From SIG714 sp045629725 (GTDB taxonomy: Bacteria; Bacillota; Clostridia; Oscillospirales; CAG-272), in the NCBI GenBank assembly GCA_045629725.1, contig JAZQRT010000015.1:13815-77814 (forward strand): 64,000 bases of DNA, written 5' to 3'. A program made the translations under genes and the position numbers. Positions 1-7,022 of this stretch are shown here, one piece after another. The notes under the pieces were generated by a model. That model was not told the DNA's origin and made no database searches. It saw only the letters and a program-made list of their open reading frames with translations. Numbering within the stretch: position 1 is the stretch's first letter; each line of letters opens with the position of its first letter.

Positions 1-1
1 G

Positions 2-151
2 ATGTTCTGGAGCATACCTCTGCTTTTCCTTTATTTTATTTTCGAAGGGAAGCTTTTTCGGAATAAATGGGCAGATCGCGTCATATTAATTATTTTGTCA
101 GTGGGATTTCTTATCAATTGGATCACAAGCATTATTTACGGAATTGGCTGA
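2..151 (+). CDS. C-terminal fragment of a small membrane protein (possible DUF2752)
   Basis: An open frame enters from the left edge and stops at 149-151. The 49 visible residues are strongly hydrophobic, with two likely membrane segments separated by a short charged loop (EGKLFRNKWADR), then a C-terminus ending IIYGIG. This matches the tail I know from DUF2752 proteins, which often lie beside TM2-domain genes as here, but the diagnostic N-terminal CP/CGMTR region is outside the window. The ATG at position 2 is probably an internal methionine. The family call is an inference; that this is the 3' end of a membrane protein gene is more secure. Confidence 0.5.
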   Translation: MFWSIPLLFLYFIFEGKLFRNKWADRVILIILSVGFLINWITSIIYGIG

Positions 152-199
152 AATTTGACGTTTTTTCCTTAAAAATGTATATATTCGCAGAAATTACTA

Positions 200-228
200 T
201 TGACAAAACGTTTACATTATGTTAAACT
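200..228 (+). promoter_or_regulatory. SigA-type promoter of the TM2 gene
   Basis: TTGACA at 200-205 and TAAACT at 223-228 with a 17-base spacer. The -10 box abuts an in-frame ATG at 229, so transcription should begin downstream of that ATG. This supports translation from 277. Confidence 0.7.
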
Positions 229-276
229 ATGAACGATATTGGAAACAATAATTACTTTTATATGGAGGACTTTAAA

Positions 277-672
277 ATGTTTTGCAAAAACTGTGGCGAA
301 CAGCTCAACGAAAACCAGGCAATCTGCGTTAAGTGCGGCGTAAAGGTTGGCGAAGGTTCAACTTTCTGCCCCAACTGCGGCAACACAACAGCTCCCGATG
401 CTGAGTACTGCCTCTCTTGCGGCGTTGCTCTTAAGAAGGCTGATAAGGCAGCAGACGCTCCCCTTGCAGGCAAGGACAAGATCGTTATCATTCTTGTTTG
501 TCTTTTCCTCGGTGGACTTGGAATTCACAACTTCATGATGGGCGAAACAAAGAAGGGTATCGTAAGAATCGTTGCTTCTTTCCTTTGCGGACTTGGCGGA
601 ATTCTTGCTCTTATCGACCTTATCAAGATTTTGATGGACAAGTACGTTGTAGATCCTACAAAGCTTATCTAA
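277..672 (+). CDS. Zinc-ribbon TM2-domain membrane protein
   Basis: 131-residue protein. The N-terminus carries CxxC zinc-ribbon motifs (FCKNCG, CVKCG, FCPNCG, CLSCG), giving two four-cysteine zinc sites. The C-terminal half has two membrane segments in TM2-domain arrangement, with the typical LGGLGIHNFMMGE stretch and a short second segment ending IDLIKILMDKY. TM2 proteins are membrane proteins of unknown biochemical role. I chose the ATG at 277 because GGAGG lies at 264-268 and because the promoter overlaps the upstream ATG at 229. It is monocistronic, ending in a strong hairpin. Two more zinc-ribbon membrane proteins follow on the other strand. Family is clear; function is not. Confidence 0.85.
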   Translation: MFCKNCGEQLNENQAICVKCGVKVGEGSTFCPNCGNTTAPDAEYCLSCGVALKKADKAADAPLAGKDKIVIILVCLFLGGLGIHNFMMGETKKGIVRIVASFLCGLGGILALIDLIKILMDKYVVDPTKLI

Positions 673-700
673 TCTGATACATAAGATTAAATTGCTAAAT

Positions 701-732
701 AAAAATGACTGTGCAAAAGCACAGTCATTTTT
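701..732. terminator. Bidirectional intrinsic terminator
   Basis: Nine-base perfect stem TGACTGTGC/GCACAGTCA at 706-714 and 719-727 with an AAAA loop, flanked by A-run and T-run. It serves the TM2 gene on the plus strand and the zinc-ribbon gene at 742-1098 on the minus strand. Confidence 0.85.
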
Positions 733-741
733 ATTTATGTA

Positions 742-1098
742 TCAATAGAATTCATATAAGATCTCCTCAAATATCTCGAAAAAGCTATTCCAAAAGATCA
801 GATCAAATATCGTTGAAAGTATACTCATAACGATGGAACCCACAACGGACACAACAACACCGACAAGAGCTCCGTTAAGCGCAGATTTCGCCTTTTTGGG
901 TGAATCCGAGCAAAATACGGCATATAGAATAAATCCAACAATCGGGAGAAAAAATCCCAAAAGAGAAAAGGCAAGGCTTGATTCGTCCGACTTTGAAATA
1001 TTTGTTTGAGAAGCCTTCTCCTCCACTAATTTTCCGCAGTGAACACACAAAGCCGCCTTATCGTCAAGTCCGCCGCCGCAATACCTGCAATATTTCAT
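742..1098 (-). CDS. Zinc-ribbon membrane protein, copy 2 of tandem pair
   Basis: 118 residues. An N-terminal single zinc ribbon (CRYCG and CVHCG) is followed by a polar linker and two hydrophobic segments; the middle reads FFLPIVGFILYAVF, then KKAKSALNGALVG, as in small DUF4190-like membrane proteins. It is a diverged duplicate of the gene at 1120-1452: both share the zinc knuckle, the DDKAA(L/I)CVHCG stretch, the FFxPI(V/I)GF membrane start and the PKKAKS loop. It lies 21 bases downstream of that gene, so co-transcription is likely. The function of this group is unknown. Confidence 0.7.
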   Translation of the reverse strand: MKYCRYCGGGLDDKAALCVHCGKLVEEKASQTNISKSDESSLAFSLLGFFLPIVGFILYAVFCSDSPKKAKSALNGALVGVVVSVVGSIVMSILSTIFDLIFWNSFFEIFEEILYEFY

Positions 1099-1119
1099 AT
1101 CTTACACCTGTTTAGTACC

Positions 1120-1452
1120 TTATAAACCAATGAAAAGTCCGGCTTCGAGTGTGAATAAGAAAATAAAATAAACAGCGTAGAACAAGAGCGTAAAAGCAAA
1201 CGAGGCAATCGTTCCTGCGATCGCTCCCTTAAGACATGATTTAGCCTTTTTAGGCATGTTACCGCTGTTTACTGCATAAAGAACAAATCCGATAATGGGA
1301 AAGAAAAAGCTAAGAAAAGCAAGTCCCGTACTTGGTGCATCATCCTTTGCAAGATTGCTTCCCGCAGCGGGAGCTTCAAGCTTTACTCCGCAATGAACGC
1401 AAATTGCAGCTTTATCGTCCACCTGTGCACCGCAGTTATAACAATATTTCAT
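1120..1452 (-). CDS. Zinc-ribbon membrane protein, copy 1 of tandem pair
   Basis: 110 residues from the ATG at 1452, chosen over a longer reading from 1500 because GGAGGT lies just upstream (complement of 1459-1464) and because the extra 16 residues would overlap the inverted repeat at 1479-1519. One zinc ribbon (CYNCG and CVHCG), a proline/alanine linker, then two membrane segments (FFFPIIGFVLYAV and the C-terminal AFTLLFYAVYFIFLFTL). Paralogue of the next gene. Zinc-ribbon plus membrane layout is seen directly; no function can be assigned. Confidence 0.7.
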   Translation of the reverse strand: MKYCYNCGAQVDDKAAICVHCGVKLEAPAAGSNLAKDDAPSTGLAFLSFFFPIIGFVLYAVNSGNMPKKAKSCLKGAIAGTIASFAFTLLFYAVYFIFLFTLEAGLFIGL

Positions 1453-1478
1453 ATATCTACCTCCATACAACATTAAAA

Positions 1479-1519
1479 TTGACAAGTCAAAGTTTATCAC
1501 ACTTTCTTTGACTTGTCAA
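1479..1519. repeat. 14-base perfect inverted repeat after the serine operon
   Basis: TTGACAAGTCAAAG at 1479-1492 and its exact complement at 1506-1519, with a 13-base loop. On the minus strand it lies 4 bases after the PHP gene stop and is followed by TTTTAAT, so it can work as an AT-rich terminator. It also contains TTGAC(A/T) boxes, so it could hold the promoter or an operator of the zinc-ribbon pair. Confidence 0.6.
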
Positions 1520-1522
1520 TAC

Positions 1523-2323
1523 TTATATCTTCATATCATCAAAACCTTTACCGTTAAACACGGAAATTGTAGTAAATCCCGTATTTTTCAAAATTTCCAC
1601 TGACTCATCGAAGAAGAAATCAAGATTCTTCGGATCGTGGGAATCACTGCCTAAAAGCAGTTTTCCCCCCCATTCCTTTATCTTTTCAAGAAGAAACGTA
1701 TTTGGGTACGGAAAGGTCTTATATCCGCGGGATATCCCCCCCGTGTTGAACTCTAAATACTTACAATATTTAAGACATTCCTTGAGGCTTTCCTCAGCAG
1801 CTTTAATATACTCGGGGTCCTCCTCGGGCATATAGCTGAACTTGGTTATAACGTCGAAGTGTCCGATAAAAGCAGGTCTTGTTTTCTCCACGTGCTCCAC
1901 CATCATCTCAAAATAGCACTTTGCCATGTCAACAACGTTTCCACCAAACACTTCCCTGACGCACTCCTCCTGCTGGGCACGGGTATGGTCAATGGGATAG
2001 CATTTTCCGCTGCGGTTTATATAATGAGCAGACGCGATAATGTAATCAAACTCCTCGTCTGTCCCCTCGGAATAATAGTCCTTTTCAAGACCGAGATAGA
2101 CAGGCAATCTACCGTCATATTCACAGGCAAGTGCCTTGACCTCTCGGATATAATCAGCATATCTCTTTGCAGACATACAATAACTGGGATCACAGGCAGT
2201 AAAGCTATGGTCTGAAAATCCGAGAGACAGCATGTTTTTTGCAATCGCAGACTCTATGTTCTCGCGCACAGTTCCGACACCGTCGGAAAAGGTTGTGTGA
2301 GTGTGTAAATTTGAATATCTCAT
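1523..2323 (-). CDS. PHP-family phosphatase (histidinol-phosphatase HisJ/HisK type)
   Basis: 266 residues, the normal length for PHP-type histidinol phosphatases. Metal-binding signatures of the PHP fold are in order: HTHT near the N-terminus, FSDHS, a GLEKD stretch, IASAHY, FIGHFD and a C-terminal GSDSHD. The family uses a tri-metal site to hydrolyse phosphate monoesters, classically L-histidinol phosphate. Here it starts 9 bases after serA in the T-box-controlled serC-serA operon. Its operon role may therefore be phosphoserine hydrolysis, since no serB is visible. The his operon at 15.5-23 kb also lacks a histidinol phosphatase (hisB is dehydratase-only). Family is secure; substrate is open. 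Confidence 0.85.
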   Translation of the reverse strand: MRYSNLHTHTTFSDGVGTVRENIESAIAKNMLSLGFSDHSFTACDPSYCMSAKRYADYIREVKALACEYDGRLPVYLGLEKDYYSEGTDEEFDYIIASAHYINRSGKCYPIDHTRAQQEECVREVFGGNVVDMAKCYFEMMVEHVEKTRPAFIGHFDVITKFSYMPEEDPEYIKAAEESLKECLKYCKYLEFNTGGISRGYKTFPYPNTFLLEKIKEWGGKLLLGSDSHDPKNLDFFFDESVEILKNTGFTTISVFNGKGFDDMKI

Positions 2324-2332
2324 TTTATCCTC

Positions 2333-3493
2333 TTATATTACTCTTACTCTGATAACGCCCTCAAGGGATGCGATATGATCTTTTACCGCATCTATGTCGC
2401 ATTTTGCCACGTCCATCATGGTATATGCAAGATCTCCTTTTGACTTGTTGAGAAGGTTCTCGATGTTCACGTTGTCCTTAGCAACAGCAGAGGTAATGGA
2501 GGTCAGCATGTTGGGGATATTCTTGTGAATTACGCAAATTCTGATATCTCCGCTTCGGGGCATTGATATATTCGGGAAATTTACGGAATTGGTGATATTT
2601 CCGTCCTCAATATACTCAATAAGCTCCTTTGCCGCCATGACCGCGCAGTTATCCTCGGACTCGGGTGTGGATGCGCCAAGGTGAGGAATTGCAATTACCC
2701 CCTCAACACCGAGCATTTCGTCCGTGGGGAAATCCACAACGTAGGTTGCAACCTTTCCGGTCGCAAGAGCCTCAAGCATATCCGCACTGTCAACAAGTCC
2801 GTCACGGGCAAAATTAAGAATACGCACGCCGTCCTGCATCTTATCAAGAGCAGCCTTATTGATCGTTCCCTTTGTATCCTTTGTCAGCGGAATGTGAAGT
2901 GTGATATAATCGCATTTTTCAAATATCTCACTCATATCCGTTGCTCTTTTGATATTATGAGAAAGGTTCCATGCGTTCTGGAGAGAAAGATAGGGATCAT
3001 ATCCATATACCGTCATTCCAAGATCGTTTGCCGCATTGGCAACAAGTACACCGATTGCTCCAAGACCGATGACACCAAGCTTCTTTCCTCTGATCTCAGG
3101 ACCTGCAAAGGCGGATTTTCCCTTTTCAACAAGCTTACCTACCTCAGCGCCCTGACCTTTAAGTCCCTGCGCCCACTGTGTTGCGGCTGTGATCTTGCGG
3201 GATGCAAGGAAAAGCCCCGCAACCGTTAATTCCTTTACCGCATTAGCGTTTGCACTTGGTGTATTGAAAACAACGATACCCTCATTTCCGCATCTTTCAA
3301 CGGGAATATTATTGACACCCGCTCCCGCTCTGCCGATCGCAAGGAGGGATTTCGGAAATTCCACCTCGTGAAGCGCCGCCGAACGAACAAGCGCCGCAAC
3401 GGGTTCTTCTGCGTTTTCGGAAATTACGTATTTTTCATCAAAATAGTCAAGACCTACCTTTGCGATCTTGTTATATACCTTTATATTATACAT
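2333..3493 (-). CDS. serA: D-3-phosphoglycerate dehydrogenase
   Basis: 386 residues, the short SerA type. It oxidises 3-phosphoglycerate to 3-phosphohydroxypyruvate with NAD, the first step of serine synthesis. The NAD-binding motif is GVIGLGAIG, followed by the catalytic region with FARDGLVD and the histidine in IPHLGASTPE. A C-terminal ACT domain (from about residue 315, starting RICVIHKN) suggests amino-acid feedback control. Its ATG overlaps the serC stop in TAATG, so the two are translationally coupled, and the PHP gene follows after 9 bases. The order serC-serA is common in Clostridia. Confidence 0.95.
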   Translation of the reverse strand: MYNIKVYNKIAKVGLDYFDEKYVISENAEEPVAALVRSAALHEVEFPKSLLAIGRAGAGVNNIPVERCGNEGIVVFNTPSANANAVKELTVAGLFLASRKITAATQWAQGLKGQGAEVGKLVEKGKSAFAGPEIRGKKLGVIGLGAIGVLVANAANDLGMTVYGYDPYLSLQNAWNLSHNIKRATDMSEIFEKCDYITLHIPLTKDTKGTINKAALDKMQDGVRILNFARDGLVDSADMLEALATGKVATYVVDFPTDEMLGVEGVIAIPHLGASTPESEDNCAVMAAKELIEYIEDGNITNSVNFPNISMPRSGDIRICVIHKNIPNMLTSITSAVAKDNVNIENLLNKSKGDLAYTMMDVAKCDIDAVKDHIASLEGVIRVRVI

Positions 3494-4575
3494 TAAGCGT
3501 TTTCCTCCTCAAATTTCTTCATAAATTCAACAAGCTTTTCAACACCTTCCACGGGCATAGCATTATAAATGGAAGCTCTCATACCGCCAACGCTGCGGTG
3601 CCCCTTAAGGTTGATGAATCCTGCACTTGCTGCTTCTTTTACAAATTTGGCATCAAGCTCCTCATTACCTGTAACAAAAGGTACGTTCATAAGCGAACGG
3701 TCCTCTTTTTTTACAGTACCCTTGAAAAGCTTACTCTCATCAAGGAAATTATAAATAAGCTCCGCCTTGCGCTTATTGACCTTTTCAATAGCTTCAAGTC
3801 CGCCCATATCCTTTAACCAATGGAATACAAGTCCTGCAATATAAATGGTATACGTAGGAGGTGTATTGAACATTGAACCGTTTTCCGAATGTGTTTCGTA
3901 ATTAAGCATTGTGGGTGTGATCTCCATAGCCTTACCGATAAGGTCATTTCTGATAATAACGATGGTAAGTCCTGCGGGAGCAACGTTCTTCTGCGCGCCG
4001 GCATACAGCACGCCGAATTTTGAAACGTCGATAGGCTCTGAAAGGATACAGCTTGAAATATCCGCAACAAGAGGTACGTTGCCTGTTTCGGGAATATTGT
4101 GCCACTTTGTTCCGTAAATGGTGTTATTCATACAAATGTGCACGTAATCCGCATCGGGATCAAGCTTTCCTTCAAATCCCTTGGGGATATATGAGAAGGT
4201 CTCGTCCTCACTTGATGCAACCGCTCTTACCGCACCGTAGCGCGCCGCTTCCTTGCAAGCCTTCTTTGCCCACTGACCTGTAATGATATAATCTGCCTTA
4301 TTGTTCCCTGTCATAAGGTTCATGGGGATCATGGCAAACTGAGTGGACGCTCCTCCCTGCAAAAACAGCACTGTGTAATTATCGGGAATGTTCATGATCT
4401 CTCTGAGTGTTGCCTCAGCATCGTCTATGATCGCCTTATATTCCTTTGATCTATGTGACATTTCCATTACCGACTGCCCCGTACTTCCGTACTCTAAAAG
4501 CTCGGAAGCCGCCTTGCGGAGAACTTCTTCGGGCAACATTGAAGGTCCTGCACTAAAATTAAATACTCTTGACAT
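3493..4575 (-). CDS. serC: Phosphoserine aminotransferase
   Basis: 360 residues, full length. PLP-dependent class V aminotransferase that converts 3-phosphohydroxypyruvate and glutamate to phosphoserine. The N-terminus FNFSAGPSMLPEEVL is diagnostic, the QGGAS(T)QF phosphate-binding stretch is present, and the PLP lysine is in YAGAQKN(V)APAG. C-terminal HRSVGGMRASIYNAMP is also typical. A GGAGG site precedes the ATG. It is the first gene of the operon, behind a T-box leader, so expression should rise when the cognate tRNA (presumably tRNA-Ser) is uncharged. Confidence 0.96.
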   Translation of the reverse strand: MSRVFNFSAGPSMLPEEVLRKAASELLEYGSTGQSVMEMSHRSKEYKAIIDDAEATLREIMNIPDNYTVLFLQGGASTQFAMIPMNLMTGNNKADYIITGQWAKKACKEAARYGAVRAVASSEDETFSYIPKGFEGKLDPDADYVHICMNNTIYGTKWHNIPETGNVPLVADISSCILSEPIDVSKFGVLYAGAQKNVAPAGLTIVIIRNDLIGKAMEITPTMLNYETHSENGSMFNTPPTYTIYIAGLVFHWLKDMGGLEAIEKVNKRKAELIYNFLDESKLFKGTVKKEDRSLMNVPFVTGNEELDAKFVKEAASAGFINLKGHRSVGGMRASIYNAMPVEGVEKLVEFMKKFEEENA

Positions 4576-4624
4576 TGTTTTTTCCTCCTAATGGATTTAT
4601 TTATCTTAATTATATGATATTAAA

Positions 4625-4907
4625 AAATAAAAACGCCTCGACATAAGGATACCCTTAAGTCAAGGACGAAAAATATTCGCGGTGCCACCTTGATTCACAG
4701 CTAAAAACCATGCTCTCTGCAAGATACAAACATATCTTTTGCAACTGACGTGTGCCATACGTCGCAGCCTACTACCCTTTCAACTGCGCCCTCTGCGGTC
4801 CATTTGATGATCCGTGTTCTGCCCGGCTCTCAGCCTCCCGAGCTCTCTGTGAGAGCGTAACCACCTTTATCTCCGCTTCAACGGTTTAAATTATTAAATT
4901 TAGAATG
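4625..4907 (-). ncRNA. T-box leader of the serine operon (presumed tRNA-Ser)
   Basis: The conserved T-box AAGGTGGCACCGCGAA reads on the minus strand at 4677-4692. About 215 bases upstream hold Stem I-like elements, including an AGAGAGC segment and GGCTGAGAGCC. Downstream is a 13-base stem (CCTTGACTTAAGG with its partner, one mismatch) followed by GTTTTTATTTTT, at 4626-4668, the terminator that competes with antitermination. Specificity for serine is inferred from serC-serA downstream; I could not fix the specifier triplet by eye. Confidence 0.9.
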
Positions 4908-4912
4908 GAGCT

Positions 4913-4941
4913 ATTATAGCACCAACAATTCAATTTGTCAA
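4913..4941 (-). promoter_or_regulatory. SigA promoter of serC-serA-PHP
   Basis: Perfect consensus: TTGACA (complement of 4936-4941), 17-base spacer, TATAAT (complement of 4913-4918). Transcription should start near 4906, directly in front of the T-box leader. Confidence 0.9.
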
Positions 4942-5034
4942 TGGTTTTTTAAAAAATAATTCATATTTAAAGGCGTTTTACAAATACATGTATACAATTT
5001 TCTGAAATTTACAATAAATTTCCTGTTACACCGT

Positions 5035-5078
5035 AAAAAACGGCGCACCGCCGCAAGGTAAAAGTTCACCTTACGCAA
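5035..5078 (-). terminator. Second terminator after rplL
   Basis: On the minus strand GCGTAAGGTGAACTTTTACCTTGCG forms one stem-loop (5052-5076), overlapping a compact CGGCG-GTG-CGCCG hairpin (5041-5053) followed by TTTTTT. It lies about 60 bases after the first terminator. Confidence 0.6.
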
Positions 5079-5132
5079 GTGCATCTCCTTTAAATTGTTT
5101 TACTCTAAAACAGAATGATCTTTTACTAAACA

Positions 5133-5174
5133 AAAAAGCACGGCTTTCCGCATTGGATAAGCCGTGTTTTTTAT
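5133..5174 (-). terminator. Intrinsic terminator of rplJ-rplL
   Basis: Minus-strand stem CACGGCTT/AAGCCGTG with a 12-base loop followed by CTTTTTT, just past the rplL stop. It separates rplL from the serine operon. The remaining sequence between 4942 and 5034 shows nothing recognisable. Confidence 0.8.
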
Positions 5175-5188
5175 AGCTTTCGTTAAAA

Positions 5189-5563
5189 TTACTTAACTTC
5201 AACTTCAGCGCCTGCAGCCTCGAGCTGTGTCTTGAGAGCTGCTGCATCTTCCTTAGAAACGCCTTCCTTGATAGCCTTAGGAGCGGACTCAACGAGGTCC
5301 TTAGCGTCCTTAAGTCCGAGACCTGTGATCTCACGAACTGCCTTGATAACGTTGAGCTTGGAAGCACCAGCGGACTTGAGGATTACGTCGAACTCTGTCT
5401 TTTCCTCTTCTACGGGAGCTGCTGCTACTGCGCCGCCTGCTGCTACGGGAGCTGCTGCGGATACGCCGAACTCCTCTTCAAGTGCTGCTACGAGATCCTT
5501 CATCTCGAGAAGTGTAAGTGCTTTTATTTCTTCAAGAATGCCTGTAATTTTTTCGCTTGCCAT
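5189..5563 (-). CDS. rplL: 50S ribosomal protein L7/L12
   Basis: 124 residues, normal size. It forms the dimeric stalk that recruits translation GTPases. The N-terminal dimerisation region (MASEKITGILEEIKALTLLE) is followed by an alanine-rich hinge (AAAPVAAGGAVAAAPVEEEK) and the conserved C-terminal domain with KLNVIKAVREITGLGLKDAKDLVE. It lies 97 bases downstream of rplJ, the normal order, and ends at a strong terminator. Unlike many Firmicutes, rpoB does not follow. Confidence 0.97.
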   Translation of the reverse strand: MASEKITGILEEIKALTLLEMKDLVAALEEEFGVSAAAPVAAGGAVAAAPVEEEKTEFDVILKSAGASKLNVIKAVREITGLGLKDAKDLVESAPKAIKEGVSKEDAAALKTQLEAAGAEVEVK

Positions 5564-5660
5564 TTTAAAATACCTCCGAAAATATATTTTTTGTTTTTGT
5601 TTTAGTTTTAGTTTTTATTTTTAAATTTGTTTTGTGGGTTTCCCCGTGATCCGCTACTGA

Positions 5661-6176
5661 TTACTCAGCCTCTGCGGGTGTGCCTTCAGCCTTATCAATA
5701 ATAGCCTGAAGCGCGTAAGCAAGTCCGTAAACGGGGCTCTTCATGCAGCCCATAACCTTGCATACGAGTGTTTCCTTGTTGGGTGTGCTTGCAAGTTCTT
5801 CTACTGCCTTTGCGTCGATAACGCCGCCATCAACAAAACCTGCCTTAAGCTCGAATGTGCTAACCTTATCTGCATACTCCTTGAGGATCTTTGCAGGAGT
5901 TACCTCATCCTTTGTGCTGAACGCAACTGCGCACATTCCGAAAAGACTTTCCTTGATTGCACCGTATCCAGCCTCTTCCATAGCTCTGCCGATGATTGAG
6001 TTCTTGTATACCTTGTACTCTACATCTGCCTTACGAAGATCTGTACGAAGCTTTGTATCATCCTCAACTGTAATACCCTGATAAGTAACAACAACTGCTG
6101 ACTTAGCTTCCTTAAGCTTCTCAGCAAGCTCTGCAACTACCTGTTTCTTCTGTTCAAGTACCTTTACACTTGGCAT
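5661..6176 (-). CDS. rplJ: 50S ribosomal protein L10
   Basis: 171 residues from the ATG at 6176. The longer reading from 6191 is unlikely because its first codons (ATGGAGGTGG) are the ribosome-binding site of the internal start. L10 anchors the L7/L12 stalk to 23S rRNA. The conserved features are the N-terminal KQVVAELAEKLKEAK, the central YKVYKNSI(I)GRAMEEAG(Y) block, and the C-terminal alanine/glutamate-rich helix that binds L12. An L10-leader structure and an attenuator-like hairpin precede it, so autoregulation by the L10(L12)4 complex is expected. rplK and rplA are not upstream. Confidence 0.97.
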   Translation of the reverse strand: MPSVKVLEQKKQVVAELAEKLKEAKSAVVVTYQGITVEDDTKLRTDLRKADVEYKVYKNSIIGRAMEEAGYGAIKESLFGMCAVAFSTKDEVTPAKILKEYADKVSTFELKAGFVDGGVIDAKAVEELASTPNKETLVCKVMGCMKSPVYGLAYALQAIIDKAEGTPAEAE

Positions 6177-6221
6177 TTGTTCCACCTCCATAATTATTTG
6201 AAAATCTCAAAGGGCATTTTT

Positions 6222-6355
6222 AAGCAAAAAAAAGCACCTTTTAGGCTTCACAAAACCGAAAAGGCAACAAACAACAGTATAAATGTTATATGTTTCTCCT
6301 CGGTAGGAAAGTTTGCACTTTTACTGAAACCTACTGTCTTTGGATTTACCTCGAT
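6222..6355 (-). ncRNA. L10 leader with attenuator hairpin
   Basis: Minus-strand reading contains CAAAGACAGTAGG and, about 25 bases on, TTTCCTACCGAGG, the paired elements of the ribosomal protein L10 leader. Downstream, CCTTTT/AAAAGG and GG/CC form a hairpin followed by TGCTTTTTTTT, an intrinsic terminator or attenuator before rplJ. The L10 complex is known to bind such leaders and repress the operon. Confidence 0.85.
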
Positions 6356-6384
6356 ATAATATCACACTTTTTCCTGTTTGTCAA
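6356..6384 (-). promoter_or_regulatory. SigA promoter of rplJ-rplL
   Basis: TTGACA (complement of 6379-6384), 17-base spacer, TATTAT (complement of 6356-6361). It sits in the short gap after thiN and starts transcription just before the L10 leader. Confidence 0.88.
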
Positions 6385-6392
6385 TAGCTTTT

Positions 6393-7010
6393 TTAATTTT
6401 TTTCAAAAATAATTGCAATTTTTCCTCTGGCTGTAATTTTTCCCTTTTTCTTACAAAATTCATTACTTACCCCGAGGGGATAGCCTTCTGTGAGAATAAT
6501 TTCCTCTCCGTCATATTTAAATCCGCAAAGGGTAACACGAGCCTCACCCTCAAGAGCAAAAACGGAAACGTAGGAATACCCCTTGTTTTCAAACTCTCTT
6601 TCTTCATCGCACAAAATTGCAATATCGCAATTTTCATCAACGATATTACAGATCATTCCCTTCTTAACGATACCGAGTGCGCTTTGTATATTGGCAATAG
6701 TATGGGAAAGGCGCCGACCGCCAAGCGCTCCGTACAAAACGAAGCTTTTATAGCCGCGCTCCATACCGAGTCTTATACCCGCCTCCATGTCCGTCACGTC
6801 CTTTTCCTTTGGCAAGCGAACTGTATTTGAAAAATCGGGTGTATACCCAAGGGAGTCGAAGTCACCTACGCAGATATCACAAGGAATTCCAAAAGACCTG
6901 AGATACCCATATCCTCCGTCACAGGCGATAACTATATCCCCTTCTTCCCTTTTTAAAAGCTCCGGCGTGAAATCTCCTGCTCCCACAACGCGGCATACAC
7001 CCTTTTTCAT
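6393..7010 (-). CDS. thiN: Thiamine pyrophosphokinase
   Basis: 205 residues, the usual size. It transfers pyrophosphate from ATP to thiamine to make TPP. Family motifs seen: ACDGGYGYL, VGDFDSLG (metal/ATP-binding aspartates), LPKEKDVTDMEAG, and GALGGRRLSHTIAN. It starts 12 bases after thiT behind a TPP riboswitch, so the operon imports thiamine and converts it directly to the cofactor that switches the operon off. No de novo thiamine genes are in the window, which fits a salvage lifestyle. Confidence 0.95.
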   Translation of the reverse strand: MKKGVCRVVGAGDFTPELLKREEGDIVIACDGGYGYLRSFGIPCDICVGDFDSLGYTPDFSNTVRLPKEKDVTDMEAGIRLGMERGYKSFVLYGALGGRRLSHTIANIQSALGIVKKGMICNIVDENCDIAILCDEEREFENKGYSYVSVFALEGEARVTLCGFKYDGEEIILTEGYPLGVSNEFCKKKGKITARGKIAIIFEKN

Positions 7011-7022
7011 AGTTTAACCTCT

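Noticed and set aside
4625..4907. Assigning a Ser specifier triplet in the T-box leader
   Set aside because: Several TCA/ATC overlaps are possible (for example in GGATCATC) and the loop register could not be fixed by eye.
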